Shown here piece after piece: positions 34,559 through 45,037 of a DNA stretch of 64,000 nt. The notes beneath the pieces were generated by a model. That model saw only the letters and a list, made by a program, of their open reading frames with translations. It was not told the DNA's origin and ran no database searches. Source of the stretch: Bemisia tabaci (taxonomy: Eukaryota > Arthropoda > Insecta > Hemiptera > Aleyrodidae); NCBI RefSeq assembly GCF_918797505.1, contig NC_092795.1, forward strand, positions 26,399,131-26,463,130, written 5' to 3'. Numbering within the stretch: position 1 is the first letter of the stretch; each line of letters begins with the position of its first letter. Both the position numbers and the translations under genes were made by a program.

Positions 34559-34870
34559 TGCACAGGTTTTTGTGTGATTTGGGAAGAAGTGATCGCAAAG
34601 GAAAAGGAACTAAGCCAAATTTAAAGTACTTATTTTGGGAGGATTTGAGGATGTCCTCGAATCAGACCGCGAACTAGTTGGCGCCTACAAAGCAGCCCAT
34701 TTGTGATTTCAAATAACCTATTCTTATGACCAGATATATTATGATAGGTATCAGAAACAAGATCCGTTCATGAAAGCCTGAAAAATTATCCAAAACACCA
34801 AATTGAATCCAGCATTTGCACTCTTTCTTTCGAGAGTTACGTTCTTTCATCTAGGAAACGATCAGTTTTT

Positions 34871-35305
34871 CTGTACTAAACGGATTAAGATGACAATACT
34901 CTCCCCGCACAGGTACTCTAACACACAAGAAGTACTCTTCGGCCCTGAAGCCCTCATACATAAAAACCCATAAAAATCGACTCGCAATCAAGCCAAATTA
35001 TAATCCCATAGATTACCACGATGACTGCACCCCGTTGACTCCATCGGTTTTTGCAAAAGTTGCTCTCCTGAAAACCTGACGTACTGCCTGTAGTTCCGAA
35101 TTGCAAAATGTTATCCAGTTTTTCTGTACTAAGAAGATTAAGATGACAAAACTCTCCCCGCACAACCTCTCTAACACACAAGAAGTACTCTTCGGCTCCG
35201 AAGCCCTCATACATGAGTGACAACCCATAAAAATCGACTCGCAATCAAGCCAAATTAAAATCCCATAGATTACCACGATGACAGCACCTCGTTGACTCCA
35301 TCGAT
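34871..35305. repeat. Tandem duplication, unit about 255 bp
   Basis: CTGTACTAA (34871) and CTGTACTAA (35124) begin two copies that both run through CTCTCCCCGCA, ACACACAAGAAGTACTCTTC, GAAGCCCTCATACAT, AATCGACTCGCAATCAAGCC and CGTTGACTCCATCG. The offset drifts from 253 to 258 because of small indels. The second copy is about 90% alike and ends soon after 35305. The end of unit 1 carries CCGAATTGCAAAATG, resembling the MITE end at 40618-40767. Confidence 0.85.
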
Positions 35306-35309
35306 GATT

Positions 35310-35938
35310 TTACGAACGTCCCGCGGGGGAGTGACAAAGGGCGCCAACAACCGGAGCGGGGGGGGGGGGGGGTCTCACGCCTGATTGGAGGCCTTGTATC
35401 GTCGTGTCGTGGTCCCGTTCCATATATCACGGGCACCAACAAAGAGGTAAATGGGCCGCGAGGGTAAGCCATAACTCCGTTCCTCTGCGTAACTGCCCTC
35501 AGGCTTGAGTCCCGCCGTCCGCATGAGTCCATGCTTTTCAGGGGTCACGTGGGGGTGGAGATACGCCTCGACGTCGTAGGGAGGACGATAACTTGGGCTC
35601 GCTCCTAAGTAGTCGCTCGCCTCGCGTCACTCGCGTCGGAAAGAGGATTTTAAAGCGTTTCCCGAGTCGACTCCCGCGTTCCTGCAATCATGCCCCGGCC
35701 CCGGCTTTCTTTCCGTCATCCACTCACGTTTTTCCTCGTATTGTAATTTCTCTCCTCGCTTTTCCCTCTCCTTCCTTTCTTCAGGTGGTGCGACTGGAGG
35801 CAAGGAGGGACCCTCCGTTAAAGTCTTGACGACTGGTGGGAACTTTCATTTTCGGGGATTCGACCTCTCCTTATTTAAAATTGGATTGCGTTTTGTAATT
35901 AGGAGCCGCGAGCACTCGTCGATATGTGGACGTCAAAT
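35310..35938. other. GC-rich island, no gene seen
   Basis: Contains a G-run of 14 (35359-35372) and C/T-rich strings such as CTCGCTTTTCCCTCTCC. No frame resembles a protein family. Candidate regulatory island by composition only. Confidence 0.4.
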
Positions 35939-36220
35939 GGGAGAGGAAGGAGGAGAAGGAGAAGGAGAAAAAGAAGAAGAGGGAGAAGTCAAATAAGAAG
36001 AAGATGAGGAGGAGGAGAAGGAGGAGAAGGATAATGAGAGGGAGAAAGAGAAGGAGAAAGTGAAGGAGACAATGAAGAAGAAGGAGAAAGAGAAAGAGAA
36101 GAAGAAAAAGAAGAAGAAGAAGAAGTAAAATAAGAAGAAAATGGGGAGGAGGAGGAGGAGGAAGAGAAAAGCGAGAGAGAAGAAGGAGAAGTAGAGGTCA
36201 AAGAAAGAGAAGTAGAATCT
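35939..36220. repeat. Purine tract (GAA/GGA)n, about 280 bp
   Basis: Nearly uninterrupted A/G on the plus strand built from GAAGAA, GGAGAA and GAGAAAG words. Long polypurine tracts can adopt triplex (H-DNA). The Ser/Phe-rich frames on the other strand are low-complexity translations. Confidence 0.9.
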
Positions 36221-36370
36221 TTCTGCATAGGAACTTATTAGCCCATCACGGATAAAAAAAAGCACGAGTTTGTTGGATGATTTGGACATTTGAGTGTGGT
36301 TTTACCAAAAATTGCCTTTGTGTTTTTAAGGAACTTTAACTTGTGTAGGCCCCTAACGGTATTCAAAGTG

Positions 36371-36519
36371 AAAAGTGAGTCAGCCTGACGTCAGGCTATA
36401 TTTCATAAACTACTGTTAGTCTGACTGATTCAGGCTGACATCAGTCTGACATCAGCCTGAATCAATCTGACTCGGGATAGTTTATGAAACATAGCCTGAC
36501 GCCAGGCTGATTCACTTTT
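36371..36519. mobile_element. Palindromic MITE, family J
   Basis: AAAAGTGAGTCAGCCTGACG with TCAGGCTATATTTCATAAAC (36371-36410) mirrors GTTTATGAAACATAGCCTGA with CGCCAGGCTGATTCACTTTT (36479-36519). The middle has overlapping CTGACATCAG-type units. 149 bp, one copy seen. Confidence 0.85.
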
Positions 36520-36534
36520 ACCAGGGAACCCATG

Positions 36535-36664
36535 AGAGACCCTATAGTTTGTCCATCATTCTATCCCTTAATCGATTGGAACCAATCGTTTCAACCAATA
36601 GGATATCTGCGTACTCCCTATGTCTTCTTTATCTATCGCTTTGTCTATCAGTTTCAACAATCAG
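36535..36664. repeat. Half copy of family Y foldback element
   Basis: Shares TATGTCTTCTTTATCTATCG with CTTTGTCTATCAGTTTCAAC and the CCAATAGGAT word with the right part of 44778-45037. The left partner arm is absent. Confidence 0.65.
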
Positions 36665-37237
36665 TCGTCCTTGGTAACACGGCGGCATAGATCACGGAGG
36701 AATATGCATACGGCCTCCCGTATTTCAGAAGGACGAGGCCACGGAGAAAGCCAGCGAGGGCGTATGCCACTTCGAGGGGGGGCGGGGGGGCTCTCTCGGC
36801 CGGGAGGGGCGCAAGTGATGAGGTGTGATGCACGAGACGTGTGGGCCGGCCCATATTCGACAAACAAGTGCGAAAAAAGAGGGCCTCGCAGGAGCGACAG
36901 AGACCCCGAGAGGAGCGGCGGAGATAAGTAGATAAGTTGGCGGTAAAAAGGTCTTATCGTCCGTTTGAGCTTGTCAGCGGTTACCGTCACGGAAACACGT
37001 AGCGCCAGTTACAAAATCCGCCTCCTCCTCCCACTTCCAGGCCCAACGCCGCCCCCCGCTCCCCCTCCGCCGCGCCATCACCCCTTCCGCCTGTCTCTCG
37101 ACTTGAGCCGAGCTGAAACCGGATGCGTCGCCATGGCAACACATCGATTCCCACCCGGCGATGCCGAGTCGCGACCGGGATCAGCCTGAAACGGGTTCGT
37201 TTGCGGATCAGGTGAGGATCGGAAACGGTATGGACCG
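36665..37237. other. GC-rich island, no gene seen
   Basis: Includes G-runs at 36775-36790, purine/pyrimidine-biased strings, and GCCATGGCAACACATCG near 37130, an RFX/X-box-like word (GCCATGGCAAC). No conserved frame. Confidence 0.4.
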
Positions 37238-37652
37238 CACTGAAAAAAAAAATCTCGGTGTATTTACTAAGAAAAGGGTAAAATTACCAAGAATTCAGAG
37301 TTCTATTTGATCCCAGTTTTTTCTTGGTAAAATTACCATTTATGGAATTGGTAATTTTACCGAGAAATCTCTGTAAAATTATTGAACTTTTCGGTAATTG
37401 TACTGGACCTTGGTAAAAACGCCAATATTTTTTATCGACTATGGTAGAATTACCGAGATAAAATGGCAAAGTTACCGGGAATTGATTACCTGTAAAAGTG
37501 GTATTCTTACCTGAAAAAAACAGTAAAAATACCGGTTTTTAGGTAAGCTTACCAGTGTGTCTTGGTAAAATTACCAATAATTGGTGAAAAAAAGTGAGAT
37601 GGTAAAGGTACCAACGGAACTTGGTAAAAACGCCAAGAATTTTTTTTCAGTG
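37238..37652. mobile_element. 415-bp MITE, family A (copy 3)
   Basis: Same length, ends and internal dyads as 12076-12490. Flanks do not show a clear TA duplication. Confidence 0.9.
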
Positions 37653-39622
37653 CTATTTCAGGGAGAAAGAACCAATTTTTGGATGTATTTGCCATTGATC
37701 TCTGGAATATCTAATTTTTGGCAGCCGCGTCTCCGTGTTATTCCCTTTTCTTTTCTGTGTGCTTCATTGAAATGTAGGGCTCCTGCGGTGTGTTTCAGTT
37801 CCTCGATAAAAATAAGTGCTTTCAGAAAGGAGTCTACAATGGCTTTATTTTTGTCGGACTAGGTCCATCTGAACACAGTTCAGTAGACGAGTAGATTCTT
37901 ACATGAAATTGAAACAGATAAAAATTAGAACGAAGTTCTAGTCATACTCAGTTGTATAAAGTAAGCTTTATCTCCCACCTTTACCGGTCAAATTTGCAAT
38001 GAACATCAAAGAGGCACGCATTTAAGCTTGGAGACTTCCTGCATTGTTGTATCTTTAGATATATAAATTTATTTAGTTTCATTTTTAAAATATTTCAGTG
38101 AACTTTCTCCCTGTTTAAAGTTAATGATATTAAGTAACAAAGCGATGAAGTGAAAACCTAGGTTGTTTTTTTCTAAAGAAAATAAAAAAAGCGAGAACTT
38201 TGTAACATCCAAATGTGTAAATGCGTTTTTCCGGTTCGCTATCAAAAAGGTTTTCTTCGACTCCGTGAATTTTAGGTATATGATCATAAGTGATTAGTTG
38301 AGGGTAAAATTATTTTCAATTCATAATTTTCCACGGAAATCGGCTGCGCATGGTAAAATACTCCATAAGCCATGCGTTGTGCATTACATTAGCTAATCAA
38401 GCAGTATGAGAGGGGAAAAAAGTCACTGCTGAAGATTCATTATTTCCTAATTTTCCAGTTTCACGGAAATTTGACAACAATGCTTCCACCGACCATCTCA
38501 ACTTTTACCCCTATCTCCCTCTCTCTACTCCTTTATCGCTGTCTCTTTCCCCTTTCCCCCTTTGCAATTTAATATCCATAACTAATGTATTTTAGCCAAA
38601 ACTTAAGCTCTGTTTCTGGTCCGCTATCCTCGCTCTGAATGCTAATGCTCAAGTTTTAAATCCGAAACTCCAGTGCCTCTGCAGATATCCTCCGTTAAAA
38701 GATGACTACATCACTGAAACTTCAATTCATTTGTACTCTAATATTATGTCTCCAGCAAACATGATCGAAAACTGTGTAAGAGCTTGAGATTTCATTTATC
38801 ATGTGAATTGCGAGACAAGAAAACAGAATACTATCATTATGGTCCAAGAGTCGCTAATATTCTAGTGTCACGCTTCAAAATGCACAAACTCTTGAAAATA
38901 TACACAAATTTTCTTCATAATCTCAAAACCCGTCGTCGGCCTACCCGGGACTGGAGTATTCTACCGCAGTGAGCTCTAAAGGTGCGATAATGCCGAAAAA
39001 ATATCTCATTTCAAAATGAGGCAGACTTGTTTCCCTAAACAATAATAACTCCAGATCCTGAAGAACGTTGTCTTAAAGAAGAGCGTCAAGGAAAATATCT
39101 ACCAGAAATACTCGACATTCGCAGTTGCATCAGCTAAATGCCGGCAGCCCTCTATGATTGCGCGCGAAAGTATATGTGCTCAGAGTTAAGTAAATATTCG
39201 CCTGAAATGCCGAATATTTCCGTTGTGCCGGATTCCGAGTTCATTATGCAGATTTGCAATTATTCTTATAATTTTTTTCATCGCGTTATATTTCGATAAA
39301 AAAAATTTCATAGTTTTTCCCTCGGAATTTTATAATTTTCAACGCCAAAGTTTTTAATTAAAAAAAGAAATTTTAAGTTTGTTCAAGTGTAAAAAAGTTC
39401 TATCATGTTAGTCTCAAACATCATCGGAAAAAAATAATCGGAAGGTTCTCGTTTGCTCCACGCACGTGACTGATTAGACGATGCTTGCAATAGTATATTT
39501 TCTCTATTTAATTGTATTAAAAATATCGATGCATTAAAAGTATCGATTATATTGCGAACATTTAAATTGAGTAAAAACAGTATCCCCAACTTTCGAGAAT
39601 CATCGCCGATCCGCAGGCAATA
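37653..39622. other. AT-rich DNA, no gene seen
   Basis: About 2 kb with no recognised frame, exon or bounded repeat. 38510-38570 is pyrimidine-rich (CTCTCTACTCCTTTATC). The rest is unique-looking. Confidence 0.5.
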
Positions 39623-39881
39623 CTACTGTGCTAAGGAAAAACGTAAAACTCGTATGAACTATCAGGCGTTGCCAAATTTCCTTTCATAAAACGCAAATTT
39701 TCCGGTAAATTTATGAATATTTTCCTCCCAATTTTTCAGATAATTTAGTTCGCAATTTTACCTAAAGATTCTGAAAATGTTAAGGAAAAATATGCGTAAC
39801 TTTCAAGAAACATAAACATTTAATAGAAGAAAATTCGGCAACTCTCGAATGTTCACACGGCGTTCCTCCTTAGCACAGCAG
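39623..39881. mobile_element. MITE, family G (copy with good ends)
   Basis: CTACTGTGCTAAGGAAAAAC at the left mirrors GGCGTTCCTCCTTAGCACAG with CAG at the right. AATA borders both sides (39619-39622, 39882-39885). Inside are CGTTGCCAAATTTCC and AAAATTCGGCAACTCTCG near the ends and central TTTTCAG words. Confidence 0.8.
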
Positions 39882-39894
39882 AATACGCAAGAGC

Positions 39895-40050
39895 AACGGA
39901 TAGGACGAGTGTTGATGACGGCGCAGAGATACGACTATTCGAGCTTGGTGGATGTCCGTGTGGCATCTGCGTAATTGAAGGCGCGATGGCGCGAGGCGTG
40001 AACTCGCAATGCTCCGCTCTAAGCTGGCAATGAGGTTGAAGGACCGTGGT
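39895..40050 (-). repeat. Diverged isolated copy of FB1 core
   Basis: GATGACGGCGCAGAGATACG, then ACTATTCGAGCTTGGTGGAT, GTCCGTGTGGCATCTGCG, AATTGAAGGCGCGATGGCGC and GTGAACTCGCAATGCTCCGC follow the inner FB1 arm, about 85% alike, without the surrounding arms. Orientation matches the 14821-15370 arm. Confidence 0.8.
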
Positions 40051-40617
40051 GAGTATCTATCATGGCAGTGGATTATCCTGCGTACTTACCTGATTTTAAA
40101 AGGCGATCTCTCATTTATTTTGGACGAGAAATTCTGTCTCTCGATGAATCTCAGTATTGTCTCCTAATCTTTAAACTGCGATTCTATGATATAAACAACT
40201 CTCCGACCCGTTTACTAAACTTGGGCCAAAATCACTCGAGACACGACTCTCGTCGTCCTGTTCCTTGAGATTCAACAACGCCCATGACGCTTACTTAGGG
40301 CACTTATACATATAGAAGGGTTTGACCATTTGGATCTTCTTAGTTTACGATAGTTTTATCGCTTACTGAATGGACCTCATTATGCAAAACGGAACGAAAT
40401 CATATTATTATAGAATTTCATAGGATGATTCGTTTTTTTAGGGAAAAACTGTAGAGTAGATTCTTCTAAAAATTTTAGGGGACTTTTTCTGGGAAGCAGA
40501 CTAGACCCCCTGAAATTTTCAAAGTAATCCGCACAACTATTCTTCCGTAAAAACATTAATCATTTGATGAACATTGGCAATGGCTGATGTGACTTCGTCT
40601 CTTTCTTTTCAACGCGG
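40051..40617. other. AT-rich DNA, no gene seen
   Basis: No recognised feature. Confidence 0.5.
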
Positions 40618-40767
40618 TTCAAATGGACTTTTTGCAATTTGGAATCATAAATTCTGGCTTTTCTGGAAAAACACTTATGTGCATAGGGAAACCAATGACA
40701 CTTACGTTGTTTTTAAACCTGGCTAGAATTTATAGTTCCAAATTGCAAAATGTAGTCCAAATGGTCT
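40618..40767. mobile_element. Short MITE with ATTTTGCAATTTGGAA ends
   Basis: CAAATGGACTTTTTGCAATT with TGGAATCATAAATTCTGG mirrors CTAGAATTTATAGTTCCAAA with TTGCAAAATGTAGTCCAAAT. About 150 bp, non-coding. TTCCGAATTGCAAAATG at 35094-35110 appears to be a related end. Confidence 0.75.
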
Positions 40768-41736
40768 GCTAGTGTGAGGTTTTCACGGAGCTCTTGCGGC
40801 CTCGAGTTAACAAACGTTCCTATTGGTCGATAGGATTCAGCGAGTCTATATCAAACCTCACACAAGAAAAAACTCCAGACTTTACCAACCTTACTCCATA
40901 GATCAATGCAACTGAAAGCTTTCTTCAAACAAAAATTTCAAGCGTTTTTGTTATTTTTTATTATTGATCGAGTTCTACTTTGAATCTTTCATTGACACTT
41001 AATGATAATTTCACTGCAATCCGTTCGGAGTCGATCCGTAGGTTGTGTGCGGTCGCCATCTTGTTTTTTTACTTAAAGCCGTTACAACTCCATGAAAGGT
41101 TTTTTTCTCCGTGACGAATCAAAACAAGGAAGACAAAATGACCACACTCTCCTTTAAGGATAAGTTCTCGATACCAGAATAAATCTTTGCCTGTTTCTTT
41201 GGAGCAATTTTTTTCCTGTGATCGATAGTCATTCTGCATACTGCTCTCAGCTGGATTTTTGCTTCTGATGCGGGCACCCATAAAGCAAAACCGTTGACTG
41301 GCGAGAAAAAAAGCCAAGAGGATGGCGAAAGAAAGAGGAAGAGAAAGAGATGAAGGAAATTGCGAAGCGATTTAAAGGAACTTGGGGTTAAGTGAAGGAA
41401 GTCGTAACTTGGCCGCGCAACAATCGTAGACGCGAGAGGAAAAGGCGAAAAAAGCGAATAATGGCGCTCTCATTCGGCTATTATGCGAATCAAATGAGAT
41501 GTAAGCACAACTAATTTGCCCTGTAAAAACATGCACTGCCCGACTCTCTCTCTCTCTCCCTCTTCATCGCGATTTCTTTGTTCCGCGTCAAAACTGTACG
41601 GCTGGAGTGTTTTAATACCAAAATTTCTGTTAAATTCAAATTTTGGAGAACTTAGATGGAGATGAAACTTTGAGAGGGCTTGGATACTTCCAAAATCTTT
41701 ATGTTTTCTTAAAATCGAAAATGGTTTTAAATCCCT
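40768..41736. other. Intergenic DNA, no gene seen
   Basis: CATGAAAGGTTTTTTTCTCC at 41092-41111 is a stray ACGGAGAAAA-type end. 41330-41460 is purine-rich. (CT)n at about 41548-41563. Confidence 0.45.
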
Positions 41737-42047
41737 ACATGGAAAAAAAACTTCGAGCATGGGACCCGAAGTTGAGGTCATATGGATCTCTGAAGTTTTC
41801 GGATCACGCATCCAAATACTTGAGGTCCAACTGCCGAAGTTCGGGCCAGACATCTGAAGTATACTTAGGTATGCACCGGATACTTTAGATGTGTGACCCG
41901 AACCCTTCGATATGTGCCTAAGTACTTCAGATGTCTGACCCGAACTTCGGCAGCTGGACCTCAAGTTTTCGGATGCGAGATCCGAAAACTTCAGAGATCC
42001 ATATGACCTCAACTTCGGATCCCACGCACGAAGTTTTTTTCTCTGTG
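41737..42047. mobile_element. Palindromic element, family B (full copy), centre of a foldback
   Basis: From ACATGGAAAAAAAACTTCGA to CGAAGTTTTTTTCTCTGTG. Abuts directly the FB1-type arm at 42048, as the half copy does at 15410-15480. A 202-codon open frame on the minus strand here is just the palindrome translated. Confidence 0.9.
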
Positions 42048-42745
42048 AAACATCAAAATCCCGCCACGGTAACATCAAAACTTTGATCTATACGGATCAC
42101 CAAAATTTCAAAAGCTACGCGAGCAACCCTGTCGCAGATAAAAAAGAAGTAATCGAGCCTCGTTTTTTTGATTTTTCTCCCGAGTCTAAGGGAAACCTAA
42201 TTGGCAACGGAGAACGGAGCTTTGCGAGTTCACGTCTATCGCCATCGCGCCTTCAATTTTGCAGATACCGCACGGACATCCATCAAGTACGAATAGTTGT
42301 ATCTCTGCGCCGTCATCAACTCGCATCCTTTACCTTGCTTTATTTTCATATTGTCGTTTATACCGTTTGTCTTTTTGTGTTGGTACTTCAGGGGCTACGT
42401 GAGCGACATAGCCGGTAATAGGAGAGGTGTATTCGGGCCTCGTTATTTTTTTTCACTTTCCTCTCAAATCCAAGCGACACCTCATCGGTAGCAAGGAGTG
42501 AAACGTTTCGAGCTCTTCTCGCGCCGCATCGCGCCTTCAATTTTGTAGATACCGCACGGACATCCATCAAGTACGAATAGCTGTATCTCTGCGCCGTCAT
42601 CAACTCGCATCCTTTCCTTTGCTTTATTTCCACTTTAACGCGCGATGAAGTGTCTCTAATTTTTGATATTTACTATCGTTTTGAATGAATTAATTAATCG
42701 TTTTGAAAAAGAAGTATAAACATTTTTAAAGGTCCCTTTTGTCTC
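42048..42745 (+). mobile_element. FB1-type arm (right half)
   Basis: Order is the same as in the right half of 14626-16674: AAAGCTACGCGAGCAACCC, the inner core, GGCTACGTGAGCGACATAGC, then TCCAAGCGACACCTCATCGG, the second core, GCGCGATGAAGTGTCTCTAA and finally AAAAGAAGTATAAACATTTT. Here the junction near 42436-42460 is continuous, without the 444-bp insertion. The matching left arm is missing. Confidence 0.85.
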
Positions 42746-43454
42746 GGATGAAATCTATCGCATGCATGGCGCAATAGAGCATTTGAATGATCCAGATAAA
42801 AGTTGCTACATGCTTGAGTGTCTGTTTCCTTGAAAACAGATTGAACTTATGCTCTCTACCGCCTGATCTTAGCGCTTGCCCATGCGACGATTATGGAAAA
42901 CCCATTCGATAAATGATCAAAAGATATTTTTCTTGTTGCAAAATAAGGCTCCGTTGATCATGATCATTCGATAGAGGGGCATTTAAGTTTCGCAATGATT
43001 AATCCTCTAATTTTCACCATAGATACAAAATCCGAAGTAGGTAGCCCATATTGCATAGGCATTGAAATGTCGGAATTCCTGTTTTCTCGCTTCACAACAT
43101 TCTTCTACATTCAAGAACTTCTACAATTATTGGTAATAACAGCCCCCCCTCCCCCTGAAAGGAAGTCGAAAAGGAACTTTCGCGAATCAGAACGCACCAA
43201 GTTTGAGAATTATGCTACATGAATTTTATATCTACCATGAGCTCTTTGATCCGATGACCGCCTTTTCAATTAATGAACACGATTAGTGATGTGCTTAGAG
43301 GTATGATTACCAAACAAGGCATAGTTAGACAAACTTTCTCTCCAGACTGCCCAACTTCAAATTCACCTATGAGCAATAGACGATAAAACTGCTCGAAAAA
43401 TCTCTCATCCAAAATCGCAGGCAATAAATGGTCAGATCGGAATAAGTGACTATA
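42746..43454. other. AT-rich DNA, no gene seen
   Basis: No recognised frame or repeat. Confidence 0.5.
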
Positions 43455-43592
43455 GCGTCCAGCCCACTTACAAATTGGAGGCTTCAAAGAGACTCATCGA
43501 TTGCCCCGACTTAAACCGCTGACCAATGAGAGGGCCAGGAAAGGCACCGATGAACCTCTTTGAAGCCTCCAGTTTGTAAGTGGGCTGGACGC
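43455..43592. mobile_element. 138-bp palindromic MITE, family S
   Basis: GCGTCCAGCCCACTTACAAA with TTGGAGGCTTCAAAGAG mirrors CTCTTTGAAGCCTCCAGTTT with GTAAGTGGGCTGGACGC. Arms are about 45 bp. One copy seen, no obvious duplication. Confidence 0.85.
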
Positions 43593-44093
43593 TTTTCGCT
43601 TCAGGCGTTTCGTGCTGACTTGTGATCCAGTCTGCACGGCATTTTGACCATTCGCGGCGTCGCGTCGTTGTAGCCATTCCGTGATGCAGTCGCAATTTGA
43701 GACCAGCGCCACGGAGTGACTTCTGAACGCGGATTGCAGGTCACGTGTCCAAGGCGCCACACACGTGCTCGCTGATGGGTAACATATTTTCTCGACCCAC
43801 CGCGTCGCGACAGCGCACGGCGCTACCCTGAGTTTATACTCCTCCCTTTCGGCCCTCGCTCCACACCGATAAAAGTATACACTCAATTTATGACTTTCCC
43901 ACTTGCACGCCTGATTAACCTTCCTCAATCGGCGAATCGACGGACAATCAGTGCATCAATGTAGGGACATCCTGACGCTCGAGGGGACAGACATAGCGTC
44001 GAGACATGCAGTGCAATATTTCTCGTGAAATCGTGTATTGCGAGTGTGACGTCATACACGCAGCTAGCAAGAAAAAATCGATGGATTTCAACA
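43593..44093. other. Unassigned DNA; GC patch 43600-43870
   Basis: The patch has CGCGGCGTCGCGTCG and CGACCCACCGCGTCGCGACA. TGACGTCA at 44047-44054. No gene recognised; open minus-strand frames lack family motifs. Confidence 0.4.
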
Positions 44094-44525
44094 GCCTGAT
44101 TGTTGAAATTTTGTGTTTGTTGGGTAGACACAGATGACATAGGTTAAAAGGTGGAGCGTGATTGGTCGGCTACGTCTTATCGCTGCACTGAAAAAAAAAA
44201 AAAACTGCTAAAATCAACACATGAAATAGTGAAAAAAGGTGACAACTCATCAAAATACATTAAGAACGCCGGGTTGATTTTACTAATTTGGTGATTTGTC
44301 ACCTTATTTTAGCAATTTTTTTTCAGTGTGCTCTGTCGTGCCTACGTCGGGTGGAACTCACGACAAGCTAAAGGCACCTCTTAAGTTTCCGACAGTATGT
44401 CGTCCATTCCACCCAACATGGGCACGATAAAGCAGCGATAAGACATAGCCGACCAATTACGCTCCGCCTTTTAGCCTATGTCATCTATGACTACCCGACA
44501 AACACACAATTTCAACAATCAGGCT
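44094..44525. mobile_element. Inverted-repeat element, family I, with nested MITE
   Basis: Arms 44094-44186 and 44432-44525 run CCTGATTGTTGAAATTTTGT..TTGGTCGGCTACGTCTTATC and the mirror, about 86% alike over about 93 bp. A second element is inserted at the inner edge of the left arm (44186-44328). The unique middle has GTGCCTACGTCGGGTGG and CCACCCAACATGGGCACG, a further inner pair. Non-coding. Confidence 0.85.
44186..44328. mobile_element. 143-bp MITE with CACTGAAAAAAA ends
   Basis: CACTGAAAAAAAAAAAAACT to AGCAATTTTTTTTCAGTG. Inner pair GGTGACAACTCATCAAA and GGTGATTTGTCACC-type words. It shares only the terminal CACTGAAAAAA with family A, so the two may use the same transposase. Confidence 0.8.
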
Positions 44526-44624
44526 GCAGGTAGTTGTTTTCCTATAAATATGATTGATGCTCCAAAACTTAGCCTCCCTCAGTTGAATAAAACAACGAAC
44601 TGTTTCACTTTTTTACTGTCTTAT

Positions 44625-44664
44625 CCAACTGAAGAAGGCTGAGTTTTCAGCTGAAACGTTTTGG
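44625..44664 (+). ncRNA. Hammerhead-ribozyme-like core, possible retroelement relic
   Basis: CTGAAGA (44629-44635), a hairpin GGCTGA-GTTT-TCAGCT (44637-44652), then GAAAC (44653-44657), flanked by CCAA (44625-44628) and TTGG (44661-44664). This is the order of a hammerhead core (CUGANGA, stem II, GAAAC). CTGAAGA replaces the usual CTGATGA, so activity is doubtful. Penelope-like elements are known to carry hammerhead motifs, and 'TGAAGAAGGC..GAAACG' strings are common near the ends of such retroelements. No reverse transcriptase is visible here. Confidence 0.35.
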
Positions 44665-44777
44665 TTATATTCGTGAAAATAATCCTTGTTTCCAGTTGTG
44701 TAATTTGTTTTATTATTAGTATCCTAAAAGTCGCCCGGGGAATCCAGACGTGAGACGCTGCCTTCATCCCAGCGTAC

Positions 44778-45037
44778 TGATTATTGAAACTAATAGACAA
44801 AGCGATAGACAAAGAAGACATAGAGAGTAAGAAGCGATCCATAAGTGGAAACGGGTGGCTCTTATAGACTACGAGAGAAAATGATGGACTAATTATCGGG
44901 TTTCTCGTGGGTTGCCGTTAGTTAGTCTATCACCCACGTCCTTTGTCCATTGCAACCACCTGCTTCCACCAATAGGATCCCTCCAAATCGCTTTTGTCTT
45001 CTTTGTCTATAGCTTTGTCTATCAATTTCAATAATCG
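44778..45037. mobile_element. Foldback element, family Y
   Basis: TGATTATTGAAACTAATAGA with CAAAGCGATAGACAAAGAAG mirrors CTTCTTTGTCTATAGCTTTG with TCTATCAATTTCAATAATCG. The middle has TAGACTACGAGAGAAAATGA and GTTAGTTAGTCTATCACCCA, plus CCAATAGGATC shared with 36535-36664. Non-coding. Confidence 0.8.

Noticed and set aside
35933..36289. Ser/Phe-rich open frames opposite the purine tract
   Set aside because: Low-complexity translation of (GAA/GGA)n.
41470..42078. 202-codon open frame on the minus strand
   Set aside because: It is the translation of the family B palindrome and its neighbours; the same peptides arise from both strands and from every other copy.
43494..43928. 144-codon minus-strand frame
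   Set aside because: Overlaps the palindromic MITE at 43455-43592 and shows no family signature.
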